Origin: Brevibacillus brevis
GTDB lineage: Bacteria; Bacillota; Bacilli; Brevibacillales; Brevibacillaceae
Assembly: GCF_031583145.1 (NCBI RefSeq)
Contig: NZ_CP134050.1
Coordinates: forward strand, 5,073,501-5,137,500
Reading direction: 5' to 3'
DNA: 64,000 nucleotides
Positions 16,779 through 24,705 of this stretch are shown here, one piece after another. The notes below the pieces were generated by a model. The model saw only the letters and a program-made list of their open reading frames with translations. It did no database searches and was not told where the DNA came from. The position numbers and the translations under genes were made by a program. Numbering within the stretch: the first letter of the stretch is position 1; every line of letters starts with the position of its first letter.

Positions 16779-16806
16779 AGCGTCTCTCTTCATTCGAGAA
16801 ACACTT
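16768..16806 (-). terminator. Terminator after the hypothetical gene at 16832
   Basis: On the minus strand AAGTGTTTCTC pairs with GAGAGACGCTT, followed by CTTTTTTT. The T run coincides with the edge of the dispersed repeat. Confidence 0.75.
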
Positions 16807-16831
16807 CTGTCGCGGTTTTCGCATCCGTTCC

Positions 16832-17176
16832 TTATCGTTTTTGGACACGCAGAACCGGTACTTTCTTCAGCTCGTACGTACCTGTCAGCACTTTTTCCGG
16901 GATGACGTTGAGCTTGACGAGGCTGTTGATTTTTCCAGTGTCGGCACGGGACATGAGCCGCCACAGGGACTGATCCGGAAGCGCGTTGTACAGGCGTTCG
17001 TCGTTGTACTCCCGCCGCTCCTGGTACGTGATCGTCAGCTTGTAATCGCCTTCTTCGACGCAGTCAGCCCCCTGGCAGTTTTCTACCAGGATGCTTCGCA
17101 GTTCGTTCAGCTCTTCCTCGACCCGTTTTTGCATTTCTTTCAACTCGTAATAACGGGCCAGATGCTCTTGCATCAT
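16832..17176 (-). CDS. Hypothetical protein, coiled-coil N-terminus
   Basis: A 114-residue protein I do not recognise. Residues 1-30 form a charged heptad-like helix (ARYYELKEMQKRVEEELNEL), followed by a short loop with two cysteines (ENCQGADCVEEGDYKL) and a basic C-terminal half. The ATG-ATG start at 17176 follows AGGGAGGACGAGCGG, so it is probably translated. It is flanked by its own terminator and has no obvious operon partner. Confidence 0.7.
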   Translation of the reverse strand: MMQEHLARYYELKEMQKRVEEELNELRSILVENCQGADCVEEGDYKLTITYQERREYNDERLYNALPDQSLWRLMSRADTGKINSLVKLNVIPEKVLTGTYELKKVPVLRVQKR

Positions 17177-17247
17177 CCGCTCGTCCTCCCTTGCTGGTTG
17201 CTTGCACCCAGGAAATATATGAGCGCGATCAAGGGGCTAGAACGGCG

Positions 17248-17281
17248 AAAAAGCCCCCGCTCTCCGAAGAGAACCGAGGAC
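17248..17281 (-). terminator. Terminator of the VCBS-like gene
   Basis: On the minus strand CCTCGGTTCTC-TTCG-GAGAGCGGGGG with one internal mismatch, then CTTTTT. Confidence 0.65.
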
Positions 17282-17292
17282 CGTTTCCTTGC

Positions 17293-18186
17293 TTATTTTC
17301 CCATTTGCGTCTGAACCGCTTCGCCGGGATGCTTGATCAGGAAGGTCGAATACTCGACTTCCCATGGATTCCACTTTCCATCTGCCCCGAAGCCCCAAAC
17401 GGAGCGAATGTTCGAGACGGTATCGGTGTTGTTGATGCCTACTATTCGCTGTTCGCCCACAAGCTCAAACGTGCCGTTTCCATCCATGTCGATCGGGGTC
17501 AGCGAGCCAAATGGATAGGAGTATACGGACAAATCTTCCGGACTGGCCACCAGTTTGCCCCCCTGATCGTACACCTTGGCCGCTACGTACAGATCCTTGT
17601 TACCGCTCACATCAACGGTCAGAGGCTTGTCCAAATGCGTCCCTTTCCCCTCTACCTTGAAGCCGTTCACGAACGCTCCCTCGTACTTGATGCCTTCGTT
17701 TTCTTTCTCGCCGAATATGACCTGCCCTTGCTTGTCGGCGAATGTCGCGATCACGTGGCTGTAGATGCCGCCGCTCCCGCCCGTCGCCGTTTTGACAAAC
17801 GCATCCGCCACATGATCGCCTGTAAAGTCGGCAAGCGTCAGCTCCCCTTCGTATCCGCCCAGGTCACCCAGGTCCGTTTTGGCATAGGCTTTGGTCTTCC
17901 CGTCCTGCACGACCAGCTTCATCCCGAAAGCGTAAATGTCATCCGGCTTTTCCTTGCTGCCTACCAGGTACACCATATCGGCTACGTTGTCGCCCGTCAC
18001 ATCCGCTGACTTTTGATCGATGACAGTGTAGTTCTTGTCCAGCTTCAGCTCGGAAGCGGCGGCAAAAGGTTTGCCGATCTCGCTTTCTGCATGGGCTACT
18101 TTCATATGGGAAGCCGCCAGGCCGGCACCTCCGATCACGCCGGCAAGCAGCATAAAGGTAACAGGCTTCATCCAGTTTTTGTTCAT
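17293..18186 (-). CDS. Secreted VCBS/FG-GAP-like protein, paralogue 1
   Basis: A 297-residue exported protein. Residues 1-33 form a signal peptide ending VAHAES. Repeated D-x-T-G-D-x-x-x-D calcium-loop-like motifs (ADVTGDNVADMV, ADFTGDHVADAF, IDMDGNGTFEL) suggest a beta-propeller. It is paralogous to the protein at 62553-63341: both have the GDxxAD loops, a GSxG stretch and an xQR-x-x-G-x-x-N-x-D-T segment near the C-terminus. Function is unknown. The ATG at 18186 follows GAGGAGGACAACGAC. Confidence 0.85.
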   Translation of the reverse strand: MNKNWMKPVTFMLLAGVIGGAGLAASHMKVAHAESEIGKPFAAASELKLDKNYTVIDQKSADVTGDNVADMVYLVGSKEKPDDIYAFGMKLVVQDGKTKAYAKTDLGDLGGYEGELTLADFTGDHVADAFVKTATGGSGGIYSHVIATFADKQGQVIFGEKENEGIKYEGAFVNGFKVEGKGTHLDKPLTVDVSGNKDLYVAAKVYDQGGKLVASPEDLSVYSYPFGSLTPIDMDGNGTFELVGEQRIVGINNTDTVSNIRSVWGFGADGKWNPWEVEYSTFLIKHPGEAVQTQMGK

Positions 18187-18393
18187 GTCGTTGTCCTCCT
18201 CGTACGTGGGTTACATCAACTACTATAAGACGAGGACCGGTAAACATCGTTACAGATGATTTACGAAGGGATGACAAACCGGAAAAAACGACCTAGGATT
18301 TGACAAAAGGCAGGAAATGAGAAAGTATGAAATGCGTGAACACAGATCCAATTCGGGATTTACCTTCACTCCCCAAACGCAACGGTACTATTC

Positions 18394-18405
18394 TTGTACA
18401 TACAA
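18394..18405. promoter_or_regulatory. Inverted repeat upstream of the HxlR gene
   Basis: TTGTA-CA-TACAA, 25 bases before the HxlR start codon, in a position suited to autoregulation. Assignment to HxlR is inferred. Confidence 0.3.
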
Positions 18406-18430
18406 ATTGATGTTAAGGAGGGTCCCCATC

Positions 18431-18817
18431 ATGATTGAAGCTACGCAGACAGAAATCACCCCAGAGACCATGGCGCAACTGGAAAACGTGGTTTGCCCAA
18501 CATCTGTGACTTTATCTTTGATCGATGGCAAATGGAAAATATACATTTTATGGCATCTTGGCAAGAACGGAATCATGCGATTCAGTGATTTACGAAGAAC
18601 GTTGCCACAGATATCGCACAAGGTTTTGACCAGTCAGCTCCGCGAATTGGCTGAGGACAAGCTCGTCCATCGGGAGGTTATTCCGGATATTCCGCCAAAA
18701 GTAGAATATTCTTTAACCGAAACAGGAAAAACATTGGTTCCGCTTCTGATCCAAATGAACAAGTGGGCAAGGGCTCACAAATTAAACCTGCAAAATGCTG
18801 AGTTGCATTCCTTTTAG
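18431..18817 (+). CDS. HxlR family winged-helix regulator
   Basis: A 128-residue regulator of the HxlR/MarR-like type, with DGKWKIYILWHLGKNGIMRFSDL and LRELAEDKLVHREV as the usual winged-helix signature. A cysteine in NVVCPTSVTL sits where redox-sensing members (YodB, HypR) keep theirs. The ATG at 18431 follows AAGGAGGGTCCCCATC; an in-frame upstream extension lacks a binding site. It faces an SDR oxidoreductase gene across a terminator, which it may regulate. Confidence 0.9.
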   Translation: MIEATQTEITPETMAQLENVVCPTSVTLSLIDGKWKIYILWHLGKNGIMRFSDLRRTLPQISHKVLTSQLRELAEDKLVHREVIPDIPPKVEYSLTETGKTLVPLLIQMNKWARAHKLNLQNAELHSF

Positions 18818-18858
18818 GAAAAAGGAGAGAGAGTTGATCGCTAGAAACGGAAAGCCAA

Positions 18859-18889
18859 GGCGCAGAATTTTCTGCGCCCTGATTTTTTT
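18859..18889 (+). terminator. Terminator of the HxlR gene
   Basis: GGCGCAGA-ATTT-TCTGCGCC followed by CTGATTTTTTT. Confidence 0.85.
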
Positions 18890-18914
18890 AAAGTCGCTTA
18901 CTATACGTTATACG

Positions 18915-19565
18915 TTAGCTGTAGACAATTTCGTGTTCTTCGCGTTTTTCATACAGCTCCCAGTACTTGTCGGCTATACGTTCTGGTGCGAAACGGGAGC
19001 CCGGAGCAACATTGCCCGCAATGGTTACGGTACCGACAAAGATGCCTTGGGGCTTCATTTCATCGGCCAATGTAAATGTTAGAGTGCGCAGCGCTGCTTT
19101 GCCAACGGAAAGAGCTGCGAATGCAGTTGCGGGATACAGGGCAAAGCCGCCGCCAGTGAAAAGAATCGTCCCTTCTTGTTGGGCCGCTTGATCAGGTATC
19201 ACTTGCAATGCGCAGTGCAGAGCGCTGGCTACGTCTACCTGCAAGTGAGACATGAGGGATTGTGAAGTTAACGAAGTAGGTTGCCCGTCTTTCAGAACTG
19301 CGGCGTTGTACACGAGCACATCAATGGTCCCCAAGTCTTTTTTGATTCGTTCAAAAGCTGCCGTCAATGACGCTGGACTTGCCGCATCGGCTGGTACAGC
19401 ATACGCTTCGATTCCTTCCGCGCTCATCTCATTTACATATTGATCGAGTGATTCCTGGTTCCGAGAAACCAAAACGACACGAAAATTGTTGGACCCGAAC
19501 TTTTTTGCCACATTGTTTCCGACACCAGGACCTGCTCCGACTACGACGATCAGCTTCTTATTCAT
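18915..19565 (-). CDS. SDR-like oxidoreductase lacking the catalytic tyrosine
   Basis: A 216-residue short-chain dehydrogenase-like protein. The N-terminal cofactor motif VGAGPGVGNN is intact, as is a VYNAAV segment corresponding to NNAG. In the usual YxxxK catalytic motif the lysine is present (K156, ALSVGKAAL) but the tyrosine position is Leu152. This suggests a changed or absent dehydrogenase activity. The ATG at 19565 follows AGGAGGATGAGAG. It is convergent with the HxlR gene. Confidence 0.85.
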   Translation of the reverse strand: MNKKLIVVVGAGPGVGNNVAKKFGSNNFRVVLVSRNQESLDQYVNEMSAEGIEAYAVPADAASPASLTAAFERIKKDLGTIDVLVYNAAVLKDGQPTSLTSQSLMSHLQVDVASALHCALQVIPDQAAQQEGTILFTGGGFALYPATAFAALSVGKAALRTLTFTLADEMKPQGIFVGTVTIAGNVAPGSRFAPERIADKYWELYEKREEHEIVYS

Positions 19566-19609
19566 CTCTCATCCTCCTGTCATTTTGCAAACATAACGGA
19601 ACAAGAGAA

Positions 19610-19676
19610 ATTATACTTCCCATGAAGCTAGGCAAGAAGAATGCACTTTTCCGAACGCTGGTAACCAAGAGGTAAC
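19610..19676 (-). promoter_or_regulatory. Promoter and direct repeat upstream of the SDR gene
   Basis: A perfect -10 box (TATAAT on the minus strand, 19610-19615) has no good -35. Upstream lie two exact GGTAAC copies (19660-19665 and 19671-19676), spaced one helical turn apart, in a position where an activator such as the neighbouring HxlR protein could bind. Confidence 0.35.
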
Positions 19677-19802
19677 TAACTGCAGCTGCAGGCAGATCAA
19701 CTACTGTATACATAGGGACTTCCGCGTGTAAGCAATTTCCCTGAAGGCCCGGCCCCGGTGGCTCTTGTCTAAACGGATCTGTCTCTTTTCCTGCGGAACA
19801 AT

Positions 19803-19840
19803 AAAAAACGGTCAGACGGGATGATCGTCTGACCGTTTTT
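19803..19840 (-). terminator. Terminator of yuzD
   Basis: AAAACGGTCAGACG pairs with CGTCTGACCGTTTT, followed by a T run on the minus strand, 12 bases past the yuzD stop. Confidence 0.85.
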
Positions 19841-19851
19841 ACCGGTCTGTA

Positions 19852-20190
19852 TCAGGCTTCGCCTTCAGCCGTGCTTGCCAGTGGCTTCAGCCCTTCACTT
19901 TCCAGCTTTCTGCAAATATCTTTGAGCTTCGGATTTCCCTCTCCGACAATTTCCCCGGAAATTACGACAAGCGGATACCAGAGGTCTTCCTCGACAATTC
20001 TCATCGCCCAGTTTTTGTCATCGTCTGTCTGTGGCTGCTGAAAGTCGCTGTACGTGATGCGGATGCTGTCGCTTCCATACTTGCGGGAGAGCGCTGCCTG
20101 CAGCCAGTCGGCTGTCTCCTTGGCGGACGACAGATTGACGCAGCTTGCGCACAACTGCTCGGTCCCGAACACCTTGATTTCTACACTCAT
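19852..20190 (-). CDS. yuzD: DUF1462 family protein (YuzD)
   Basis: A 112-residue protein of the YuzD family, predicted thioredoxin-like. It opens with VFGTEQLCASCVNLSSAKET, whose CxxC pair is placed as in thioredoxins, and continues with an YPLVVISGEIVGEGNP segment resembling the cis-proline region. In Bacillus yuzD lies beside yuzB, yutJ and yutI; here yutI is 2.3 kb away with mccAB in between. The activity is unknown. Confidence 0.87.
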   Translation of the reverse strand: MSVEIKVFGTEQLCASCVNLSSAKETADWLQAALSRKYGSDSIRITYSDFQQPQTDDDKNWAMRIVEEDLWYPLVVISGEIVGEGNPKLKDICRKLESEGLKPLASTAEGEA

Positions 20191-20226
20191 GCCATCTCGC
20201 CTCCCTTGCGACTGCTTCTCCCGTTT

Positions 20227-21360
20227 TTAGGAGAGAGCCTGTTCCAGGTCTTCGATAAGGTCTTCCACGTCCTCGATTCCTACCGAAATGCGGACCAACC
20301 CTTCTGTAATGCCCAGCTCGGCGCGGCGCTCGGCCGGAATCGAAGCGTGGGTCATGCGGGCCGGTACGCTGATCAGGCTTTCGACCGCCCCGAGGGATTC
20401 TGCCAGAGTGTAGAGCTTCACTTTCGACAGCACCTGGTCGGCACGCTCGGCGCTGCCAACGTCAAAGGAGATCATGCCGCCAAAGCCGCGCGCTTGCTTT
20501 TGCATCAGCTCATGGCCTGGATGGCTGGACAGCCCTGGGTAAAGCACGCGCTTGATGTCGCTGCGCTCAGCCAGCCAATTGGCGAGGGTCCGTGCATTTT
20601 GTTCGTGTTCTTCCATCCGTACACCCAACGTTTTCATCCCGCGCAAGAGCAGCCAGGAGTCTTGCGGTCCGAGGATGCCCCCGATCGCGTTTTGAACGAA
20701 ATGCAGATCTTCGCCCAGTTGTGCGTCTTTCGCCACGACCAGCCCAGCCACGACGTCGCTGTGGCCGCCGAGGTACTTGGTCGCGCTGTGGAATACGATG
20801 TCAGCGCCCAGATCGAGCGGATTTTGCCAATATGGCGTCATAAAGGTGTTATCGACGACAAGCAGCAGTCCTTTTGCCTTGGCAATGGCGGAAATCGCGC
20901 CGATGTCATTTACTTTCAGCAGCGGGTTCGTCGGGGTCTCCATGATGATCGCTTTCGTTTCAGGACGAACGGCAGCTTCGACTGCTTTCAGGTCATTGGT
21001 ATCTACATACGTAGCTTCCAGACCCAGGCGGGAAAAGACGCGGGTAATGACGCGGTATGTACCGCCGTATACGTCGTCCCCTACGACCAGGTGATCGCCT
21101 TTGTTGAACAGGGAGAGAATCGTGGACAGGGCAGCCATGCCAGAGCCAAATGCGAAGCCGCGTGCGCCTCCCTCCAGCTCGGCGATGTACGTTTCCAGAG
21201 CATGGCGGGTCGGGTTGCCGGTACGGGAGTATTCATACCCTTTGTGCTTGCCGATCGCTTCCTGCTTGTACGTGCTCACCTGGTAAATCGGAACGGATAC
21301 CGCTCCTGTATGTGGATCTCCTTCAATTCCGCCGTGGATCAAACGCGTCTTGATACGCAT
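20227..21360 (-). CDS. mccB: Cystathionine gamma-lyase / homocysteine gamma-lyase (MccB)
   Basis: A 377-residue PLP enzyme of the Cys/Met metabolism family. It cleaves cystathionine to cysteine, 2-oxobutyrate and ammonia in the reverse transsulfuration pathway. The PLP lysine is in FHSATKYLGGHSD, with YSRTGNPT and the glycine-rich FGSGMAA region also present. The ATG at 21360 follows GGGGGGAATCTAAG, directly after the mccA stop, and the pairing with mccA favours MccB over MetB/MetI, which share this fold. Confidence 0.93.
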   Translation of the reverse strand: MRIKTRLIHGGIEGDPHTGAVSVPIYQVSTYKQEAIGKHKGYEYSRTGNPTRHALETYIAELEGGARGFAFGSGMAALSTILSLFNKGDHLVVGDDVYGGTYRVITRVFSRLGLEATYVDTNDLKAVEAAVRPETKAIIMETPTNPLLKVNDIGAISAIAKAKGLLLVVDNTFMTPYWQNPLDLGADIVFHSATKYLGGHSDVVAGLVVAKDAQLGEDLHFVQNAIGGILGPQDSWLLLRGMKTLGVRMEEHEQNARTLANWLAERSDIKRVLYPGLSSHPGHELMQKQARGFGGMISFDVGSAERADQVLSKVKLYTLAESLGAVESLISVPARMTHASIPAERRAELGITEGLVRISVGIEDVEDLIEDLEQALS

Positions 21361-21361
21361 C

Positions 21362-22285
21362 TTAGATTCCCCCCTGGTAAATTTTTTTGCTGAGATAGCG
21401 TTCGCTGCTGTCTGCGAACAGGACGACAATGTTCGTGCCTGGCGCCGCTTCTTTTGCTTCGCGCAATGCTGCTGCCATGGCTGCCCCCGCCGAGCTGCCC
21501 ACGAGCATGCCTTCTTTGGCTGCCAGCTGCTTCACCAGCTCGAAGGCTTCCTCGTCCATGATGGTGTGGATGGCATCGAAATAGCTCGTGTCCATAAACG
21601 GCGGCAAAAACTCCATGCCGATCCCTTCCGTTTTGTGCGGACCGGATTCGCCGCCATTGAGGATCGATCCCTCCGGCTCGACGATGACCGTCTTGACGTT
21701 CGGGTCCTGTTCCTTCAAATAGCGAGCGACACCCATGAACGTGCCGCCGGAGCCGGCACCCGCTACAAACACACCCACTTTTCCGTCCATTTGTTTCCAG
21801 ATCTCCGGTCCAGTCGTCTTGTAGTGCGCGTCCGGGTTCGCCGGGTTGGCGAACTGCTGCGGCACGAAAGACCCCGGAATGGAAGCAGCGAGCTCTTGCG
21901 CCTTGGCGATTGCCCCTTTGATGCCCTGCTCCGTCGGCGTGTTGACCACTTCCGCTCCGAGCGCGCGCATCAGCTCCTGCTTTTCCTCGGAAAACTTGGC
22001 AGGCACGCAAAAGATGACGCGATAACCGGTGCCTACGGCCGCCAGCGCGACGCCGATTCCTGTATTTCCCGCCGTTGGCTCGATGATCGTGCCGCCCGGC
22101 TTTAGCTGTCCATTTTCTTCTGCTGCGCGAATCAATTCCATTCCCAGCCGGTCCTTGACGCTGCCTCCAGGATTGAAGTACTCCAGCTTGGCAAACAGTC
22201 GGACTCCTTGCGGCAGATCAAACTGTGTAATTTCCACGATAGGCGTGTTGCCGATCAATTCCTTCACGCTCTGAAATACATTCAC
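21362..22285 (-). CDS. mccA: O-acetylserine-dependent cystathionine beta-synthase (MccA)
   Basis: A 307-residue fold type II PLP enzyme. The PLP lysine is in NPGGSVKDRLG and the phosphate loop in EPTAGNTGIG, with the C-terminal serine region GSSAGAAM. Sequence alone cannot separate MccA from CysK, but the immediate downstream mccB gene (one base gap) points to reverse transsulfuration, in which homocysteine and O-acetylserine give cystathionine. No mtnN or luxS gene is adjacent, unlike in Bacillus. Confidence 0.92.
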   Translation of the reverse strand: MNVFQSVKELIGNTPIVEITQFDLPQGVRLFAKLEYFNPGGSVKDRLGMELIRAAEENGQLKPGGTIIEPTAGNTGIGVALAAVGTGYRVIFCVPAKFSEEKQELMRALGAEVVNTPTEQGIKGAIAKAQELAASIPGSFVPQQFANPANPDAHYKTTGPEIWKQMDGKVGVFVAGAGSGGTFMGVARYLKEQDPNVKTVIVEPEGSILNGGESGPHKTEGIGMEFLPPFMDTSYFDAIHTIMDEEAFELVKQLAAKEGMLVGSSAGAAMAAALREAKEAAPGTNIVVLFADSSERYLSKKIYQGGI

Positions 22286-22323
22286 GTAAATCTTACTCCT
22301 TATATTGAAGTACTTGCTGTTTC

Positions 22324-22455
22324 ATTATAACATGCGGCTTCTGCAAATAGTCCATGCAAGGCGCACACCGCCCGCACTTCTTTGGAGTTTTGCGGATTGG
22401 AAAGTGTCAACAGGGCATGTAAGCCATGGATTTCTCATTCGTCTATGTTTATAAT
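22324..22455. promoter_or_regulatory. Divergent promoter region of mccA and yutI
   Basis: A minus-strand TATAAT at 22324-22329 faces mccA and a plus-strand TATAAT at 22450-22455 faces yutI. Both -35 boxes are poor. No CymR operator was clearly recognised. Confidence 0.35.
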
Positions 22456-22486
22456 AAAGGGGAGGTTGGAAAGGAGTGAATATTCC

Positions 22487-22714
22487 ATGGATATGTTTGA
22501 TCAAGTATCAGAGGTTCTCGATAAACTGCGCCCATACCTGCAGCGTGACGGTGGAGACGTTCAACTCGTCGATGTAGAAGAAGGCGTCGTAAAACTGCGT
22601 CTGATGGGTGCTTGCGGCAGCTGCCCTTCCTCTACCATCACCCTGAAAGCAGGGATCGAGCGCGCCCTGGTGGAAGAAATCCCAGGCATCAAAGAAGTAC
22701 AACAAGTATTCTAA
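22487..22714 (+). CDS. yutI: NifU C-terminal-like Fe-S scaffold (YutI/NfuA type)
   Basis: A 75-residue protein consisting only of a NifU C-terminal domain. It has [18 protein letters not shown] and the cluster-binding [19 protein letters not shown] with the CxxC pair. It acts as a scaffold or carrier delivering 4Fe-4S clusters to targets such as LipA or aconitase. The ATG at 22487 follows AAAGGAGTG; an in-frame extension to 22382 is not supported. It ends in a strong terminator. Confidence 0.93.
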   Translation: MDMFDQVSEVLDKLRPYLQRDGGDVQLVDVEEGVVKLRLMGACGSCPSSTITLKAGIERALVEEIPGIKEVQQVF

Positions 22715-22730
22715 TCAGGGTACTGAGATG

Positions 22731-22767
22731 AAAGCAGCTACGTGCACGACGCGTAGCTGCTTTTTTT
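22731..22767 (+). terminator. Terminator of yutI
   Basis: AAAGCAGCTACG pairs with CGCGTAGCTGCTTT and is followed by T residues. Confidence 0.88.
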
Positions 22768-22801
22768 ACGGGAATCCGCTCGGACTGTCTGGCGCGGATT
22801 T

Positions 22802-23749
22802 TCAGACGTTTCCCGGTTCGCGCTCTTGACCGGGGAGCCCGTTCATCGCTTTGTCCAGAAAGGCCATGACCTTCTCTGCGTATTCGTTCGGGTGCAGGGC
22901 GTAGCTGCGCACGTGGCCGGCGTGCGGCACGAGCCAGAGTGCTGCATCCTCGTGGGAAGTGAGAGATCGCAGCCTGCTGCTGTTCATCGCCGGGACCGTG
23001 GAATCGCCCGTCCCATGAATATAGAAAATGGGTTTTTTCGCCTGCTGCACGGCCGCGTACGGCGTCACATGGCGTGGATTCGCTCCCAGCAGGACCGGGC
23101 TCAGCGTCAGGATCAACCAGTTGAAAGGAAAGCGTGGCAGGCCCGTCCATTGCGGCAAATTTTCTTGCAGGTACTCCCGGAGCGAATAAAACGGGGAATC
23201 CGCCACCACCGCCGCGATCCTCTCGTCCTTGCATCCAGCCAGCAGCGACGTCGCGGCACCCATGGAAAAGCCGATGAGTCCCAGCGTATGTCCGGGTCTG
23301 ACGGAAGCGGCGTAGTCGATCGCCCCATGCAGGTCGTGCTGTTCCCGCAGCCCGATCGTCGTGAGCGCAGGGGTCGATTCGCCTGCGTTGCGAAAATCGA
23401 ACATCAGCACGTCATAGCCCCCGGCAAGCAGCCTGGAGGCGAGCGACAAGGCGGGAAGGTGCGGCTCCAGCCGGTTTTGGCTGTACCCGTGGGCGAAAAT
23501 CACGGTGCGATGGCGCGGATGAAAGCCGTTTTGCTCCGCAGAAAAATACCAGCCCGCAAGCGTAATCCCTTCTTCCCGGCTAGGGAACATTACCTTTTCC
23601 ATGTGGTGAATGCCAAAATCCGCCGGATCCATGTCCACCGGCTTGCGCACCGGATGGGTCAGCTTCCACGTCACGTGCAGCGCAATGGCTGCTGCGACGA
23701 CGAGCGCCAGCACCAGCACTCCCGCTATCGTGTACAGGAAGGTGCTCAT
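22802..23749 (-). CDS. Membrane-anchored alpha/beta hydrolase
   Basis: A 315-residue protein. Residues 1-30 form one N-terminal membrane helix (LYTIAGVLVLALVVAAAIAL), followed by an alpha/beta hydrolase with oxyanion region FAHGYSQNR, nucleophile elbow GFSMGAAT, an acid in HGTGDSTVP and a histidine in VPHAGHVRSY. It resembles the YqkD/Bem46-type serine hydrolases. The start codon overlaps the stop of the preceding dehydrogenase gene by ATGA, so translation is coupled. The substrate is unknown. Confidence 0.9.
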   Translation of the reverse strand: MSTFLYTIAGVLVLALVVAAAIALHVTWKLTHPVRKPVDMDPADFGIHHMEKVMFPSREEGITLAGWYFSAEQNGFHPRHRTVIFAHGYSQNRLEPHLPALSLASRLLAGGYDVLMFDFRNAGESTPALTTIGLREQHDLHGAIDYAASVRPGHTLGLIGFSMGAATSLLAGCKDERIAAVVADSPFYSLREYLQENLPQWTGLPRFPFNWLILTLSPVLLGANPRHVTPYAAVQQAKKPIFYIHGTGDSTVPAMNSSRLRSLTSHEDAALWLVPHAGHVRSYALHPNEYAEKVMAFLDKAMNGLPGQEREPGNV

Positions 23750-24705
23750 AACGGCGTCAACGGCTTTCGGCCTTCCAATACGGCCACGATGTTGGCTGCT
23801 GCGAGCTTCGCCATGTCCGCACGCGTCTGCTCGGTCGCGCTGCCTATGTGCGGCAAGGCGACTATGTTCGGCAAAGAAAGCAGCGGATGATCCTGGGGTA
23901 ACGGTTCCTGCTGGAAAACATCCAGGCCCGCCGCCCAAATTTTCCGGCTGACCAGCGCCTGGTAAAGAGCCGACTCGTCTACCGTGCCGCCCCGAGATAC
24001 GTTGATGAAAACAGAAGTGGGCTTCATCCAGGAAAACTGCTGCTCGCCCATCAGAAGCCGCGTCTCTTCTGTCAACGGAGTCAGCAGCACAACATAATCG
24101 GACTCGCGCAGCAGGGTCTCCAGACTTGCCCACTCAGCCCCTGTCTCCGCCTCCGCCTGTTCCTTCCGATTGCGGTTGCAGTATTTGATCCGCATTCCAA
24201 AGCCTTTTGCACGCCTGGCCACGGCCTCGCCGATCCTCCCCATCCCGATGATGCCCAGCGTGGCGCCGTACACGTTTTGCCCAGCCATCAGCGAAGGACT
24301 CCACGACGACCACTCGCCGTTTCGTACGTACCGGTCCGCTTCAATCAGCCTTCTTCCCGTGGCCATAAGCAAGGCGAATGCCAAATCGGCAGTGGCTTCC
24401 GTCAATACGTCGGGCGTGTTGGTCACCCAGATGTCGCGCCGCTTGCACGCAGGCAGATCGATGTTGTCGTAGCCGACCGCCATATTCGCTGCGATCCGCA
24501 GCTTTTTGGCCCGGGTCAGCAGTTCCTCATCGATCCGCTCCGTCAGCATGCTCAGCACCGCCTCCGCGTCTTCCACTTCGGCGAGCAGCCGTTCGCGAGG
24601 GATCGGCTCATCGCTCTCCCACACCTTCACCTCTGCTGCCGGCTCCAACAGAGCAATCGCTTCATTCGCTACCTGTCTCGTCACTAACACCTTTGGCTTC
24701 TTCAT
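23746..24705 (-). CDS. D-2-hydroxyacid dehydrogenase (GhrB/glyoxylate reductase type)
   Basis: A 319-residue NAD(P)-dependent dehydrogenase. The Rossmann motif GIIGMGRIGEAVARRA is near residue 150. The catalytic Arg lies in INVSRGGTVDE, the Glu in DVFQQEPL and the His in ALPHIGSAT. It probably reduces glyoxylate, hydroxypyruvate or 2-ketogluconate. The start overlaps the end of yutH by 44 bases, and the gene is followed by the coupled hydrolase gene, forming one operon. Confidence 0.92.
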   Translation of the reverse strand: MKKPKVLVTRQVANEAIALLEPAAEVKVWESDEPIPRERLLAEVEDAEAVLSMLTERIDEELLTRAKKLRIAANMAVGYDNIDLPACKRRDIWVTNTPDVLTEATADLAFALLMATGRRLIEADRYVRNGEWSSWSPSLMAGQNVYGATLGIIGMGRIGEAVARRAKGFGMRIKYCNRNRKEQAEAETGAEWASLETLLRESDYVVLLTPLTEETRLLMGEQQFSWMKPTSVFINVSRGGTVDESALYQALVSRKIWAAGLDVFQQEPLPQDHPLLSLPNIVALPHIGSATEQTRADMAKLAAANIVAVLEGRKPLTPL

